Notes under the pieces: generated by a model
Told to the model about the DNA's origin: nothing
The model's database searches: none
The model's input: the letters and a program-made list of their open reading frames with translations, nothing else
Shown here: positions 41,188 to 53,058 of the stretch, piece after piece
Position numbering within the stretch: position 1 is the stretch's first letter
Layout: every line of letters starts with the position of its first letter
Source of the DNA: Lampris incognitus
Taxonomy: Eukaryota > Chordata > Actinopteri > Lampriformes > Lampridae
Assembly: GCF_029633865.1 (NCBI RefSeq)
Contig: NC_079212.1
Location: 86,296,172 to 86,360,171 of the forward strand
Length of the DNA: 64,000 nucleotides
Reading direction: 5' to 3'
Position numbers and translations under genes: made by a program

Positions 41188-43925
41188 TTTGGATATATGT
41201 GTTAGTTTGGGTATGTGTGTTAGTCTGGGTATGTGTGTTAGTGTGGATATGTGTGTTAGTGTGGGTATGTGTGTTAGTCTGGGTATGTGTGTTTAGTGTG
41301 GGTATGTGTGTTAGTTTGGGTATGTGTGTTAGTGTGGGTATGTGTATTAGTTTGGGTATGTGTGTTAGTGTGGGTATGTGTGTTAGTATGTGTATGTGTG
41401 TTACTGTGGGTATGTGTGTTAGTCTGGGTATGTGTGTTAGTGTGGATATGTGTGTTAGTTTGGGTACGTGTGTTAGTCTGGGTATGTGTGTTAGTGTGGG
41501 TATGTGTGTTAGTGTGGGTATGTGTGTTGGTTTGAGTATATGTGTTAGTGTGGGTATGTGCGATAGTGTGGGTATGTGTGTTAGTCTGGGTATGTGTGTT
41601 TGGTGTGGGTATGTGTATTAGTTTGGGTATGTGTGTTAGTGTGGGTATGTGTGTTAGTGTGGGTATGTGTGTTAGTCTGGGTATGTGTGTTAGTATGGAT
41701 ATGTGTGTTAGTGTGGGTATGTGTGTTTAGTGTGGGTATGTTTATTAGTTTGGGTATGTGTGTTAGTGTGGGTATGTGTGTTAGTGTGGGTATGTGTGTC
41801 AGTTTTGGTATGTGTGTTAGTGTGGATATGTGTGTTAGTGTGGGTATGTGTGTTAGTGTGGGTATGTGTGTTAGTTTGGGTATGTGTGTTAGTGTGGGTA
41901 TGTGTGTTAGTGTGGGTATGTGTGTTAGTCTTGGTATGTGTGTCAGTTTTGGTATGTGTGTTAGTTTGGGTATGTGTGTTAGTGTGGGTATGTGTATTAG
42001 CTTGGGTATGTTTGTTAGTGTGGGTATGTGTGTTAGTGTGGGTATGTGTGTTAGTGTGGATATGTGTGTTAGTCTTGGTATGTGTGTTAGTCTTGGTATG
42101 TGTGTTAGTTTGGGTATGTGTGTTAGTGTGGGTATGTGTGTTAGTCTGGGTATGTGTGTTAGTGTGGGTATGTGTGTTAGTGTGGGTATGTGTGTCAGTT
42201 TTGGTATGTGTGTTAGTGTGGATATGTGTGTTAGTGTGGGTATGTGTTAGTGTGGGTATGTGTGTTAGTTTGGGTATGTGTGTTAGTGTGGGTATGTGTG
42301 TTAGTGTGGGTATGTGTGTTAGTCTTCGGTATGTGTGATAGTGTGGATATGTGTGTTAGTTTTGGTATGTGTGATAGTGTGGGTATGTTTGTTAGTTTGG
42401 ATATGTGTGATAGTGTGGATATGTGTGTTAGTTTGGGTATGTGTGATAGTGTGGATATGTGTGTTAGTGTGGGTATGTGTGATAGTGTGGGTATGTGTGT
42501 TAGTTTGGGTATGTGTGATAGCGTGGGTATGTGTGTTAGTGTGTATATGTGTGATAGTGTGGATATGTGTGTTAGTGTGGGTATGTGTGTTAGTGTGGGT
42601 ATGTGTGTTAGTGTGGGTATGTGTGTTAGTATGGATATGTGTGTTAGTGTGGGTATGTGTGTTTAGTGTGGGTATGTGTATTAGTTTGGGTATGTGTGTT
42701 AGTGTGGGTATGTGTTAGTGTGGGTATGTGTATTAGTTTGGGTATGTGTGTTAGTGTGGGTATGTGTATTAGCTTGGGTATGTTTGTTAGTGTGGGTATG
42801 TGTGTTAGTGTGGGTATGTGTGTTAGTGTGGATATGTGTGTTTGTCTTGGTATGTGTGTTAGTATGGATATGTGTGTTAGTGTGGGTATGTGTGTTAGTC
42901 TGGGTATATGTGTTAGTGTGGGTATGTGTGTTAGTTTGGGTATGTGTGTTAGTGTGGGTATGTGTGTTAGTCTGGGTATGTGTGTTAGTATGGATATGTG
43001 TGTTAGTGTGGGTATGTGTGTTAGTTTGGGTATGTGTGTTAGTTTGGGTATGTGTGTTAGTGTGGGTATGTGTGTTAGTCTGGGTATGTGTGATAGTGTG
43101 GATATGTGTGTTAGTTTTGGTATGTGTGATAGTGTGGGTATGTGTGTTAGTGTGTATATGTGTGATAGTGTGGATATGTGTGTTAGTGTGGGTATGTGTG
43201 TTAGTGTGGGTATGTGTGTTAGTGTGGGTATGTGTGTTAGTTTGGGTATGTGTGTTAGTGTGGATATGTGTGTTAGTCTGGGTATGTGTGTTAGTGTGGG
43301 TATGTGTGTTAGTATGGATATGTTTTTTAGTGTGGGTATGTGTGTTAGTTTGGGTATGTGTGTTAGTGTGGGTATGTGTATTAGTTTGGGTATGTGTGTT
43401 AGTGTGGGTATGTGTGTTAGTATGGATATGTGTGTTGGTTTGGGTATGTGTGTTAGTTTGGGTATGTGTGTTAGTGTGGGTATGTATGTTAGTTTGGGTA
43501 TGTGTGTTAGTGTGGGTATGTATGTTAGTGTGGGTATGTGTGATAGTATGGATATGTGTGTTAGTGTGGGTATGAGTGTTAGTGTGGGTATGTGTGATAG
43601 TGTGGATATGTGTGTTAGTTTGGATATGTGTGATAGTGTGGATATGTGTGTTAGTCTGGGTATATGTGATAGTGTGGATATGTGTGTTAGTTTGGGTATG
43701 TGTGTTAGTGTGGGTATGTGTGATAGTGTGGATATGTGTGTTAGTTTGGGTATGTGTGATAGTGTGGATATGTGTGTTAGTTTGGGTATGTGTGATAGTG
43801 TGGAGATGTGTGTTAGTTTGGGTATGTGTGATAGTGTGGATATGTGTGTTAGTTTGGGTATGTGTGATAGTGTGGATATGTGTGTTAGTCTGGGTATGTG
43901 TGTTAGTGTGGGTATGTGTGTAGTT
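41188..43925 (+). repeat. 18-bp minisatellite, about 150 units, inside R3
   Basis: The unit is AGTGTGGGTATGTGTGTT with common variants (AGTTTGGG, AGTCTGGG, GATATG, TGTGATAGTGTGGAT). The first unit (AGTTTGGATATATGTGTT) matches the two units in R1. Dimeric 36-bp periods appear around 43590-43880. Because 18 is a multiple of three, long frames open on both strands (up to about 460 codons); these are artefacts. Confidence 0.97.
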
Positions 43926-44030
43926 GTAGTTTCGGGTGTGTTGTTGTGTTTGTGTTGTGCTCCTGTTGGCTGGGGCAGACAGCGCCCCATGTGCTTTCAT
44001 GTGGGCAAGTGCATGAAGTGCGATGCCAAA
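43926..44030 (+). repeat. Family R copy R3, tail
   Basis: GTTGTTGTGTTTGTGTTGTG followed by CTCCTGTTGGCTGGGG corresponds to the tail TTTGTGTTGCACTGCTGTGG of R1. The end is diverged. Confidence 0.6.
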
Positions 44031-45321
44031 GTGCTGCTGATCCCTGATCCCTGACTGGTGATTGGTGATCAGCAGGTTTGGTAGCGTCATCAGGCTCCTT
44101 CACAGATGTCAGGAAGGCTGACGAGCTGCAAGGCAGGTTGGCTGAAATGCTTGTTTTCTAAGGGATGCCGTAGAGAAACCTTCACGCAGTGCATTCTGGT
44201 ATATGTAGTCAATATAGAACAGCACTCTTGGAAGTAGAACATCCATTCGTTTGATTTGCACCAAAGTAGAAACAGTTTTATAATGCTACATAGCCCACCA
44301 GCACCTCCTCGCAGAGCAGATGACTGGCAGAGAAGCTTCCCTGTAAACCTTATGTGGGGGGTTTCAATCCACCAGCAAGGTTCAGTTTATCTTTGGTTGG
44401 CGAGAGCCTACAAGCATTGTCTTTAGTCGAAACCTGGGATTGTACGCTGCCACAATTCATTTCCATTATATTTTATGAATTTATCGTTCAACCAACCAAG
44501 GCCTCCGGTGTGCTGAATTGACATAAAGAGACCAGAAAGGCACCAATATGAAGTGGCATAGAAATGAACAGTACTGAAGAGAATGCTTATGACTCATTCA
44601 ACCTGCAGGTGGGAGGAGCAGCAGCAGTAGCAGCAGCAGCTACCTCTCCTCTTTATGTCCTCTGCTCCATATTTTACTAACCCCCCCTTCTGTCTGCAAT
44701 ATATATGTATATATATTTATTTATTTATTATGTGTGTGTGTGTGTGGGGGGGCTTGGGGTTCATGTCCTCCCTGTGTCGGGATTGAACCTAGGATGTGTC
44801 TGAAGAGTGCAGCAGGGTTGCAGTGTTGCGAGTCATGCGTTGCAGAAAGGCTAGCCTGCAGCGCTACGCCTGGCCTTCAGACACGGAGCCCTGTCTGGAA
44901 GTGACAGGCCCAGTTGTCAGAGTCAGATTCTGTTCACTCCCGCAGTCAGCGCTGCCTTCCACGTGAGGTCAGTGCATAGAGGGGAGCGGGGGCCACAAGC
45001 CGAGAAGGAGGTACGCAGGAGTTTAGCTCTGAGTTTCTCTCTCGGGAAGGGTTTAAGAATTGTTTTCCTTTAGGAGGCAACGTCATGGTAACTACGGCAG
45101 TAATTGTGGTCTGGGGAAACCGGTAGAATTCTCTTGATTGGGGACACTGGCCCGCTGGCACGAACTCGTAACTTCTGAGTGTGACTGACAAAAGACTCGT
45201 TAGCTTCAGACTGGCAAAACACTGCAGACTCGTTTGAGAGGAAGCACTAGGAGCTGCTGTATGTTGTTGAGTTCCTAGCAAATGCTTTATTTTTCTATTG
45301 ATACAGTTAATGTGTGTACAG

Positions 45322-45389
<68 letters not shown>

Positions 45390-46257
45390 GGGTAATTATT
45401 TTGCTTCTCACAGAGAACCAGAAAAATGGCCATGATGGCGAGGGCATGTAGTGAGGATGAATCTGCTCAGCTCTCAGCTGAGTGTCGGTCATGCATTGTT
45501 TCGGTGTTCCCTCTGCCTCTCCATCCTCGTTTGAATCCTTAGCAGGCCTGACCCCTTTAGAAGTTGACTGGGCTCACATGACGGCAGCTTCTCTGCAGGC
45601 CTGATGGAGTGATTCTGCTGCATCTCATCGATCGCTCTGTTCCGCCACAGGAACAGGAAACAAATCATCACAGCTCCATTTGTGTAGCATGGCAGCCAGT
45701 TCGACTTGTTTCCCTCCACGTGCCCCACGGGTAATGTGCTCAGATGTGAGATGCTGAGAAACAAAACAGCTCCACCCTCCCACTGAAAATGTGCATTTTT
45801 ATTTAACCGTACAGTTGGTCTCTGGCGGGCTTAAGACAAGTGCTGGAGTGTGACACTCGATAGAGACAGGATCATGTTGTCTTCTGCTGTGGCCATAATG
45901 GATAGCAAAGCAAAGTTTGGATGTTAAAACAAGCAACCATGAAAAAAATAGAATTTGTGTGTGTGTGTGTGTGTGTGTCTAGCGGTATGTGCACATGCGT
46001 GTGTGTATGTGTTTGGAAAAGTCATGGACAGCCCAGTGGCAGCACGCAGCATGAGTGATGGGCTGCAGGTCACAACACGTACGACTATGCATGGTTGACA
46101 CAGAAAGTTGAATATGCAACAGCTCTCCAGGCTGCTCGCCGTTAAAACGCCTGACGTTGTTCCTCTAACAAAGCAAAACACGTTTGTGAGTAGCAAGTAT
46201 ACATTACCATAACTTACCAGCTGTGAACTCTGGAGCCAACCACTGCTTTACCTTTAG
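44031..46257. other. slc4a8 intron 1, low-feature stretch
   Basis: Contains a short AGC-rich run near 44615-44640, an AT-rich/TG run near 44700-44750, a GATA microsatellite at 45319-45387 and a GT run near 45955-45980. No exon, RNA gene or mobile element recognised. Confidence 0.55.
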
Positions 46258-47225
46258 GCCTCCGGTGTGGGAGGCTGGCGGCGGGAACCCGTTTGCAGCG
46301 GCCTCGCCCAGTATTGTGTGGCGTCTTTGTCCATGTCTACGTCTAGGTTGGTGTCATCGTGTGAGGTTTTTATTTTGGTCGTCGATTCCGCTTGGCTGGG
46401 AGAGGTGGCGCTGGATCGGCTGAGAGAGCCTGGTCTACTGCGTCCTGTGGGCCTGAAGAGGAAAGACCGGGGGCGGTCTGACTGGATGCGGACGCGGGGC
46501 AGGCTAAGCTAACTGCTAGCCCCCGGCCCTGTCCGAGAGGAAACACCGAGGTGGTCTGGCGGCGGCCTCGCCTAGCGTCGACTGTGCGGTGTTTTTGTCT
46601 GCGTCTGTGTCGCCGTGTGGAGTGCCGGGAGGTGTGTTGAAGGTGTCTGGCTGGAGAGCTGGCGTTGGATCGGCTGGGGCAGCTTGGTCTGCTGGGTCCG
46701 ATGGGCCCAAGGACCACGGTGCTGCCTGGGGCTGCGCCTGAAGAGGGCGGTCTGACAGGACGCGGAAGCAGGGCAGGCTAAGCTAGCTGCTAGCCCATGC
46801 AGACCGGCAGTTCTGACAGCCATCCTGGCTGGTGTTCAGTCTCTGGACGGTGGAATTTTTGGACTGTGTTGCACTGGGTGGACTGTGTTGCTCTGGGTGG
46901 ACTGTGTTGCACTAGGTGGACTGTGTTGCTCTGGGTGGACTGTGTTGTACTGGGTGGAGTGTGTTGCTCTGGGTGGACTGTGTTGTACTGGGTGGAGTGT
47001 GTTGCTCTGGGTGGACTGTGGTGTTCTGGGTGGACTGTGTTGCTCTGGGTGGACTGTGTTGTACTGGGTGGACTGTGTTGTTGGCTGTTTGTGTGTTGTT
47101 GTTGTTTTGTTCTTTCTGTGTTTGTATGTTTTTGGTGGTGTCGTTTTTGGAGGTTTTTTGGATATGTGTTTTTGTCTTTTGTGTTGCACTGCTGTGCGCT
47201 GGAGAAGATGGAATTTCGTTTCATT
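46258..47225 (+). repeat. Family R copy R4
   Basis: Head CCTCCGGTGTGGGAGGCTGG (diverged ETS/YY1 region), two body monomers (about 46380-46560 and 46610-46820) with AGGCTAAGCTAACTGCTAGC, then an expanded 19-bp array, then TTTTGTGTTGCACTGCTGTG and AATTTCGTTTCATTTGG. Confidence 0.8.
46860..47085 (+). repeat. 19-bp minisatellite inside R4, about 11 units
   Basis: The unit is TGTTGCTCTGGGTGGACTG with variants (GCACTGGG, GTACTGGG). It sits at the same place in the R structure as the 18-bp array of R3. Two-unit forms of this motif are present in R5. Confidence 0.93.
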
Positions 47226-47837
47226 TGGTCCTGGTTGTTCCTGGTTGTTCCTGGCTGTTCCTGGTGGAGGTCCAGATTTGGCATGAATGGCATCATGTGG
47301 ACAGCTGTGGTGCAGAATGGCCTCTGAGCGGGTGTAGCGGTGGTTCTCTTCATGCCTGTAATTCTTCCCTGCTTTTCCCCGTCAGAGGAACTGATTCATT
47401 GCTCAGTTCTCCTTCCAGCTGCCAAAGTGTGCTCTTCATCATGGATGGCTGCTCCCTGTGTGAACTAACGTGACAGCATCCTCCTCGCCTCCTCCAGTTG
47501 GAATGATTTGGTGGTGTCATGACAGTCATGTCCTTTCCCCACCCACTTGGAGCCACCGCCCAGCCCTACTGTAGGTCTCCATGAGTGGTAAGCAGTGACG
47601 AGTTCATGAAGGACAGACCCTCAAGGGTAGCCATTTTTCAGGCTGGCAGCTGACTGATTTGAATTAATCTCCGTGGAAACTAATTATGGACTCACACCCT
47701 CCTAAGCACTGCACTGTGGAGGACATGAGTGGAGGGAAAGGGGCGGTTGCCAGGAGATGGGGGCAGGTAGAAAAACAGAAGTTATTTGCACCATCAGTGG
47801 AAAATAATGGACACACGCATGCAGTGGCAGTCACGTG
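47226..47837. other. slc4a8 intron 1 between R4 and AC tracts
   Basis: Starts with a short CTGGTTGTTCCT repeat (about 47228-47262). Nothing else recognised. Confidence 0.5.
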
Positions 47838-47838
47838 T

Positions 47839-47890
<52 letters not shown>
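47838..47890 (+). repeat. (CA)n microsatellite
   Basis: About 25 pure CA units. Confidence 0.97.
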
Positions 47891-47891
<1 letters not shown>

Positions 47892-48009
47892 GTTTAGATA
47901 AAACAAGCGACACCTCAAGTGCCCAGTGTGCTTTTTAATTAGTGCGACCAGCTAAAGGGACACGAGGGAGGTGAGCTGTGAAAAGCAAAGAACCATTAAC
48001 CTGTTGGAC

Positions 48010-48010
48010 C

Positions 48011-48108
<98 letters not shown>
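48010..48108 (+). repeat. Long (CA)n microsatellite
   Basis: About 49 uninterrupted CA units, separated from the preceding CA run by 120 bp. Confidence 0.97.
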
Positions 48109-48109
<1 letters not shown>

Positions 48110-48167
48110 CTGCATGACTCTGCCATCATGGCCAGAGCCCTGTCTACCAAACAGCTCTGCTCCACAA

Positions 48168-48864
48168 TGCTGCCGTCCGTCTCTTAACCACTTAGCGACA
48201 GTCCTCACGCCGTCCCCGTCCGTCTCTTAACCGGCTGGCGACAGTCCTCACGTCATCCCCGTCTGTGTCTTAACCAGCTGGCGACAGTCCTCACGCCGTC
48301 CCTGTCCGTCTCTTAACCGGCTGGCGACAGTCCTCACGCCGTCCCCGTCCGTCTCTTAACCAGCTGGCGACAGTCCTCACGCCGTCCCCGTCCGTCTCTT
48401 AACCAGCTGGCGACAGTCCTCACGCCGTCCCCGTCCGTCTCTTAACCGGCTGGCGACAGTCCTCATGCCGTCCCCGTCTGTGTCTTACCCGTTTGGCGAC
48501 AGTCCTCACGCCATCCCCATCCATCTCTTAACCGGCTGGCGACAGTCCTCACGCCGTCCCCGTCCGTCTCTTAACCGGCTGACGACAGTCCTCACGCCGT
48601 CCCCGCCCGTCTCTTAACCGGCTGGCGACAGTCCTCATGCTCTCCCCGTCTGTGTCTTAACCGGCTGGTGACAGTCCTCATGCCGTCCCCATCCGTCTCT
48701 TAATCGGCTGGCGACAGTCCTCACACCGTCCCCGTCCGTCTCTTAACCGGCTGGCGACAGTCCTCACGCCGTCCCCGTCCGTCTCTTAACCGGCTGGCAA
48801 CAGTCCTCACGCCATCCCCGTCCGTCTCTTAACCGGCTGGCGACAGTCCTCACGCCGTCCCTGC
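48168..48864 (+). repeat. 43-bp minisatellite, about 16 units
   Basis: The unit combines TCTTAACCGGCTGGCGACAG and TCCTCACGCCGTCCCCGTCC plus GTC. It is CpG-rich, with scattered substitutions. Units directly abut, with no spacers. Confidence 0.97.
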
Positions 48865-49099
48865 GTGGCTCCACGCTTCCAGGTTCTTTTAACCCCTCTG
48901 CAGCGTTGCACGGCGGAGCTCCTGGCTGCAGCGGGGGAGTGGTGCCACCCTACAACATCGTGAAACCCTCTGGCTCGTTGAACCAGGACGGGTCAGGCCC
49001 AGACGGTCCTGGGTTCAGCAGCTCGTGCTTCACCGCTGTAGCAGCTTAATCATGGAGCAGTCTCTCTGTTGGTATGAGATGACCAGGAATCAGGAGCAG
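48865..49099. other. slc4a8 intron 1, no feature recognised
   Basis: Short non-repetitive stretch between the 43-bp array and repeat R5. Confidence 0.5.
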
Positions 49100-49491
49100 C
49101 TTATTGTCCTTTCACTAATGTACTCGTGTACACAAAAGAAATGAAATTCAGTGTCACCCAGCCCACAGCGGTGCGACACAACAGATAGAAAACACATAGC
49201 CAACATTTTCAAAAACATACAAAAACAGAGATAAAAAACATAAACAGTTAACCACACAGTCCACTCAGAGCAAGGCAGTCCAAAATTCCTCTGTGCTGAG
49301 AACGAATGGCAGCCAGGATGACTGCCGGTCTGCATGGGCTAGCAGTTAGCTTAGCCTGCCCCGCTTCCGCGTTCTGTCAGACCGCCCTCGGTGCTCCCTG
49401 CTCGGCCGCAGCTCCAGGCAGGGCCGTGGTCCCTGGGCCCACCTTGGTCAGCGGACCAAGTTCCCTCAGCCAATCCAACGCCAGCTCTCCC
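49100..49491 (-). repeat. Family R copy R5
   Basis: Reverse-strand R copy with CAGGATGACTGCCGGTCTGC and GCTAGCAGTTAGCTTAGCC. Here the 19-bp motif exists only as about two units (CCACTCAGAGCAAGGCAGTC). The tail (minus strand) has AATTTCATTTCTTTTGTG and GACAATAAG, a polyadenylation-like 3' end. It is interrupted at 49492 by a SINE. Confidence 0.8.
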
Positions 49492-49920
49492 TTCTTCTTT
49501 TTTTCATAAATGTATTTCTAGTTTCCCCCTTATCCCACCCGATTAACCCAATGGCATATGGCCGGAACTCTTGTGGAATAACTCCCCTGGCTCACGTTTC
49601 CACAGGAAGGAGATAGGCGTAACACCAGCTTCCTTCAAACTTGTGTCGGCTGCTCTCACTATTTTACACGCTGCAGCCTCGCATGGATTGCATCACCTTC
49701 AAGCCGTGAAGGAGGCGTAGGGAGAATGCTTTCAGTTGCTTGGCTGCAGGCGCCCGGGTGGGCCAGAGGGGTCGCTGGAGAACGACGAGTCCCCGAACAC
49801 TACACCGATCTACACCCACTATCCCTCGGGTAAGGGTGGCCTAATGAAGGCCTTACCCCGTGGACGCTCTGGCCGTGACCGGTTACGGCGAGTCTGGGAC
49901 ACGAACCTCCCAGCCACATG
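49492..49920 (-). mobile_element. SINE-like insertion in R5, 429 bp
   Basis: Bounded by an exact 18-bp duplication TCCAACGCCAGCTCTCCC (49474-49491 and 49921-49938). The left end is T-rich (TTCTTCTTTTTTT), that is a poly(A) tail on the minus strand. The minus-strand head contains GAGGTTCGTGTCCCAG, similar to a B box. No sequence shared with SINEs S1-S6. Target-primed retrotransposition is clear; the family is not identified. Confidence 0.8.
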
Positions 49921-49938
49921 TCCAACGCCAGCTCTCCC

Positions 49939-50880
49939 AACCCCTATTTTTTATTACTGGATTATTATTATTATTATTATTGGAATTAATTTCCATTTTG
50001 AAGAACCATCCTTTTCCATCCATTTTTCTTGATGTGGTTCTACATTTTGTAGGGTATTTTCAGTGTTTTTAGTGTCGCCCATCGTTCTTAATGTGTTTTA
50101 CAGTCGCTGATATTTGTGCAGTGCAGTGTTTGACCTGTTGGTGGTGTTTGTTTTGAGACATGCTGTTGGAATAAACAGGGCTTGACATATTTTCTATTCA
50201 TAAACTGCAACCAGGATAAAGAAAGGCTTATTGTCAACAATATTCTGTCGCAGAAAAGAAAAAGATTTTTCGATCTCGCGACGCTGTCTTCCCCTCCCCC
50301 GGGCATGACGTCATCGCTCAGCAGTTATCTTATTGAATTGAATGTGGAGTAGAAAACCATTTAATTCCTCCCTGTTTCCAGGCATTCAGTGGACTCACAC
50401 TAATTGATGAGTTCTGGAGGTCTCTCATCCTTTGTGGGGCAGAAAGCTTTTAGTCTCTTTCTCTCTGTATCTAGCCTGCAGCCTGTACTGCATGGCCGTG
50501 CTTTATCTGACACAGCTGCACTGCCTGATCGTGTGTGTGGGTGTGTGCGTGTGTGTGTGCGTGTGTGCCTGCACTTAACAGTTCATCAATATTCGTGTAT
50601 ACATTGCAGAGAATATTAGGAAATGATGTGTGTTATTGTTCAGTTTACAGCACATGTTGGTACTACAGACATGATGGAGCCTCTCATTGATTTTTTTTTT
50701 TTTGGTTATCAGAAGGGTTTGGTGAAGTTAGATTTTCTCCATGTATTCCTTCCTTGTTCATACCCAGTTTATTGGATTCGGGGCCATGTGGGCCAGCAGG
50801 CTGTGGGTGGACGACAGGGGAGCACACTGGACAGGGTCACCAGTCCATCTCTCAAGGACACTCTGTTTTATCTATGAACG
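49939..50880. other. Remainder of R5 and unannotated intron
   Basis: About 20 bases of R5 continue after the SINE, then an ATT run (49963-49981) and non-repetitive intron. GT-rich run near 50530-50570. No exon recognised. Confidence 0.5.
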
Positions 50881-52990
50881 ATTCAGCATCTCCAGTTCAC
50901 CGAACATGCACACCTCCTCTCTCGGCACCCTGTCATATGCTTTCTCTAAATCCACAAAGACACAATGTACCTCCTTCTGGCCTCCTCTATATTTCTCCAT
51001 TAACATTCTCAAAGCAAACATCACATCTGTGGTGCTCTTTCCTGGCATGAAACCATACTGCTGCTGCTGATCATCACCTCTCCTCTTAACCTAGCTTCTA
51101 TTACTCTTTCCCATATCTTCATGCTGTGGCTGATCAACTTTATACCTCTGTAGTTGCTACAGTTCTGCACATCACCCTTAGTCTTGAAAATCGGTACCAG
51201 TATGCTTCTTCACCACTCCTCAGGCATCCTCTCACTTTCCAAGATTGTGTTAAACAATCTAGTTAAAAACCCCACTGCCATCTCTCCTAAACACCTCCAT
51301 GCCTCCACAGGTATGTCATCAGGACCAACTGCCTTTCCACTCTTCATCCTCTTCATAGCTGCCCTCACTTCCTCCTTGCTAATCCACTGAAGTTCCTGAT
51401 TCACTATCCCTACATCATCCAACCTTCTCTCTCTCATTTTCTTCATTCATCAGCCCCTCAAAGTACTCCTTCCACCTTCTCAACACACTCTCCTTACTTG
51501 TCAGCACATTTCCATCTCTATCCTTGATCACCCTAACCTGCTGCACATGCTCCCCAGCTCGGTCCCTCTGTCTAGCCAGTCGGTACAAGTCCTTTTCTCC
51601 TTCCTTAGTGTCTAACCTGTCATTCAACTCACCATACAGCTTTTTCTTTTCACCACCTCTCTCTTTGCTGCTTTACGCTGCATCTCCTTGTACTCCTGTC
51701 TACTTTCTTCAGCTCTCTTGACTATTCCACTTCTTCTTTGCAAACCTCTTCCTCTCTATACTTTCCTGTACTTCCTCATTCCACCACCAAGTCTCCTTGT
51801 CTTCCTTCCTCTGTCCTGATGACACACCAAGTACCTTCCTAGCTGACTCCCTCACTATTTCTGCAGTAGTTGCCCAGCCATCCGGCAACTCTTCACTACC
51901 ACCCAGTGCCTGTCTTAACTCCTCCCTGAACTCCACACAACAGTCTTCCTTCTTCAGCTTCCACCATTTGATCTTTGGCTCTGCCTTCACTCGCTTCCTC
52001 TTCTTGGTCTCCAAAGTCATCCTACAGACCACCATCCGATGCTGCCGAGCTATGTTCTCCTCGTCACCACCTTGCAGTCTCCAATCCCTTTTAGATTGTG
52101 CCTCCTGCATAAGATATAGTCCACCTGTGTGCACTTTCCTCCGCTCTTGTACGTTACCCTGTGTTCCTCCCTCTTCTTGAAATATGTATTCACCACAGCC
52201 ATTTCCATCCTTTTCACAAAATCCACCACCATGTGTCCTTCCACATCTCTCTCTTTGACACCATACCTACCCATCACCTCCTCATCACCCCTGTTCCCTT
52301 CACCAACATGTCCACTGAGGTCTGCTCCAATCACCACTTTCTCCTCCTTGGGTACCCTCTCCACCACGTCGTCCAACTCACTCCAGAATTCTTCTTTCTC
52401 TTCCATCTCACACCCAACTCGTGGGGCATATGTGCTGATAACATTCAGCAATACACCTTCGATTTCCAGCTTCATGCTCATCACTCTGTCTGACACTCGC
52501 TTCACCTCCAACACACTCTTGACATACTCTTCTTTCAGAATTACCCCTACCCCATTTCTCCTCCCATTCGCACCATGGTTGAAGAGTTTGAACCCACCTC
52601 TGCTGACCTTACTCCCCTCCACCTGGTCTCTTGCACACACAGTATATCTACCTTCCTTCTCTCCATCATATCAGCCAGCTCTCTCCCTTTACTAGTCATA
52701 GCGCCAACATTCAAAGTTCCGACTCTCACCTCCACACTCCTTCCCTTCCTCCTCTCCCGCTGTCTCTGGACATGCCTTCCCCCTCTCCTTCTCTTTCACC
52801 CAGCAGTAGCATAGTTTCCACCAGCACCCTGCTGGCCAACAGTACTGGTGGCAGTCGTTGGTAACCCAGGCCTCAACCGATCCGGTATGGAAATCTGATT
52901 TATGGTCAGCATATTTGATTTGGCAAAGATCTTATGCCGGATGCCCTTCCTGGTGCAACACCTCCCCATTTATCCCAGCTTGGGACCGGC
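50880..52990 (-). pseudogene. RTE-clade LINE (Expander-like), endonuclease and N-terminal RT
   Basis: Minus-strand LINE with several frames. The endonuclease begins VRVGTLNVGAMTSKGRELAD and VDILCVQETRW (52735-52547), continues with NGVGVILKEEYVKSVLEVKR, ISTYAPRVGCE and DYILCRRHNLKGI (52640-52050). The linker has KIKWWKLKKEDC and WWWNEEVQESI (52134-51709), followed by the RT start ALKRMKSGKAVGPDD-type motif (AAMKRMKSGKAVGPDDIPVE, 51446-51210). The 5' leader near 52920-52990 has the CCTTCCTGGTGCAACACC motif often seen at this LINE type. The RT catalytic part is missing on the left. Confidence 0.8.
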
Positions 52991-53033
52991 ACTGAGAATG
53001 CACTGGCTTATGCATCCCCAGTAGCTGGGTTGC

Positions 53034-53058
53034 ATGCATGCATGCATGCATGCATACA
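53034..53058. repeat. (ATGC)n self-complementary microsatellite
   Basis: About six GCATGCAT-type units; each is palindromic. Confidence 0.9.

Noticed and set aside
42644..44090. Very long open frames on both strands (about 450-465 codons)
   Set aside because: They are products of the 18-bp repeat, whose unit is a multiple of three. Translations are pure repeats (for example MCVSVG..., THTHTN...) with no domain.
46797..47473. Trp/Cys/Leu-rich frames of up to 187 codons
   Set aside because: They derive from the 19-bp array of R4; hydrophobic appearance is due to the repeated CTGGGTGGACTG unit.
47996..48208. Frames made of poly(Cys-Val) or poly(Thr-His)
   Set aside because: Translation of a (CA)n microsatellite.
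48168..48864. Regular 43-bp repeats resembling a CRISPR array
   Set aside because: Units abut directly without unique spacers, repeats diverge, and the setting is a vertebrate intron.
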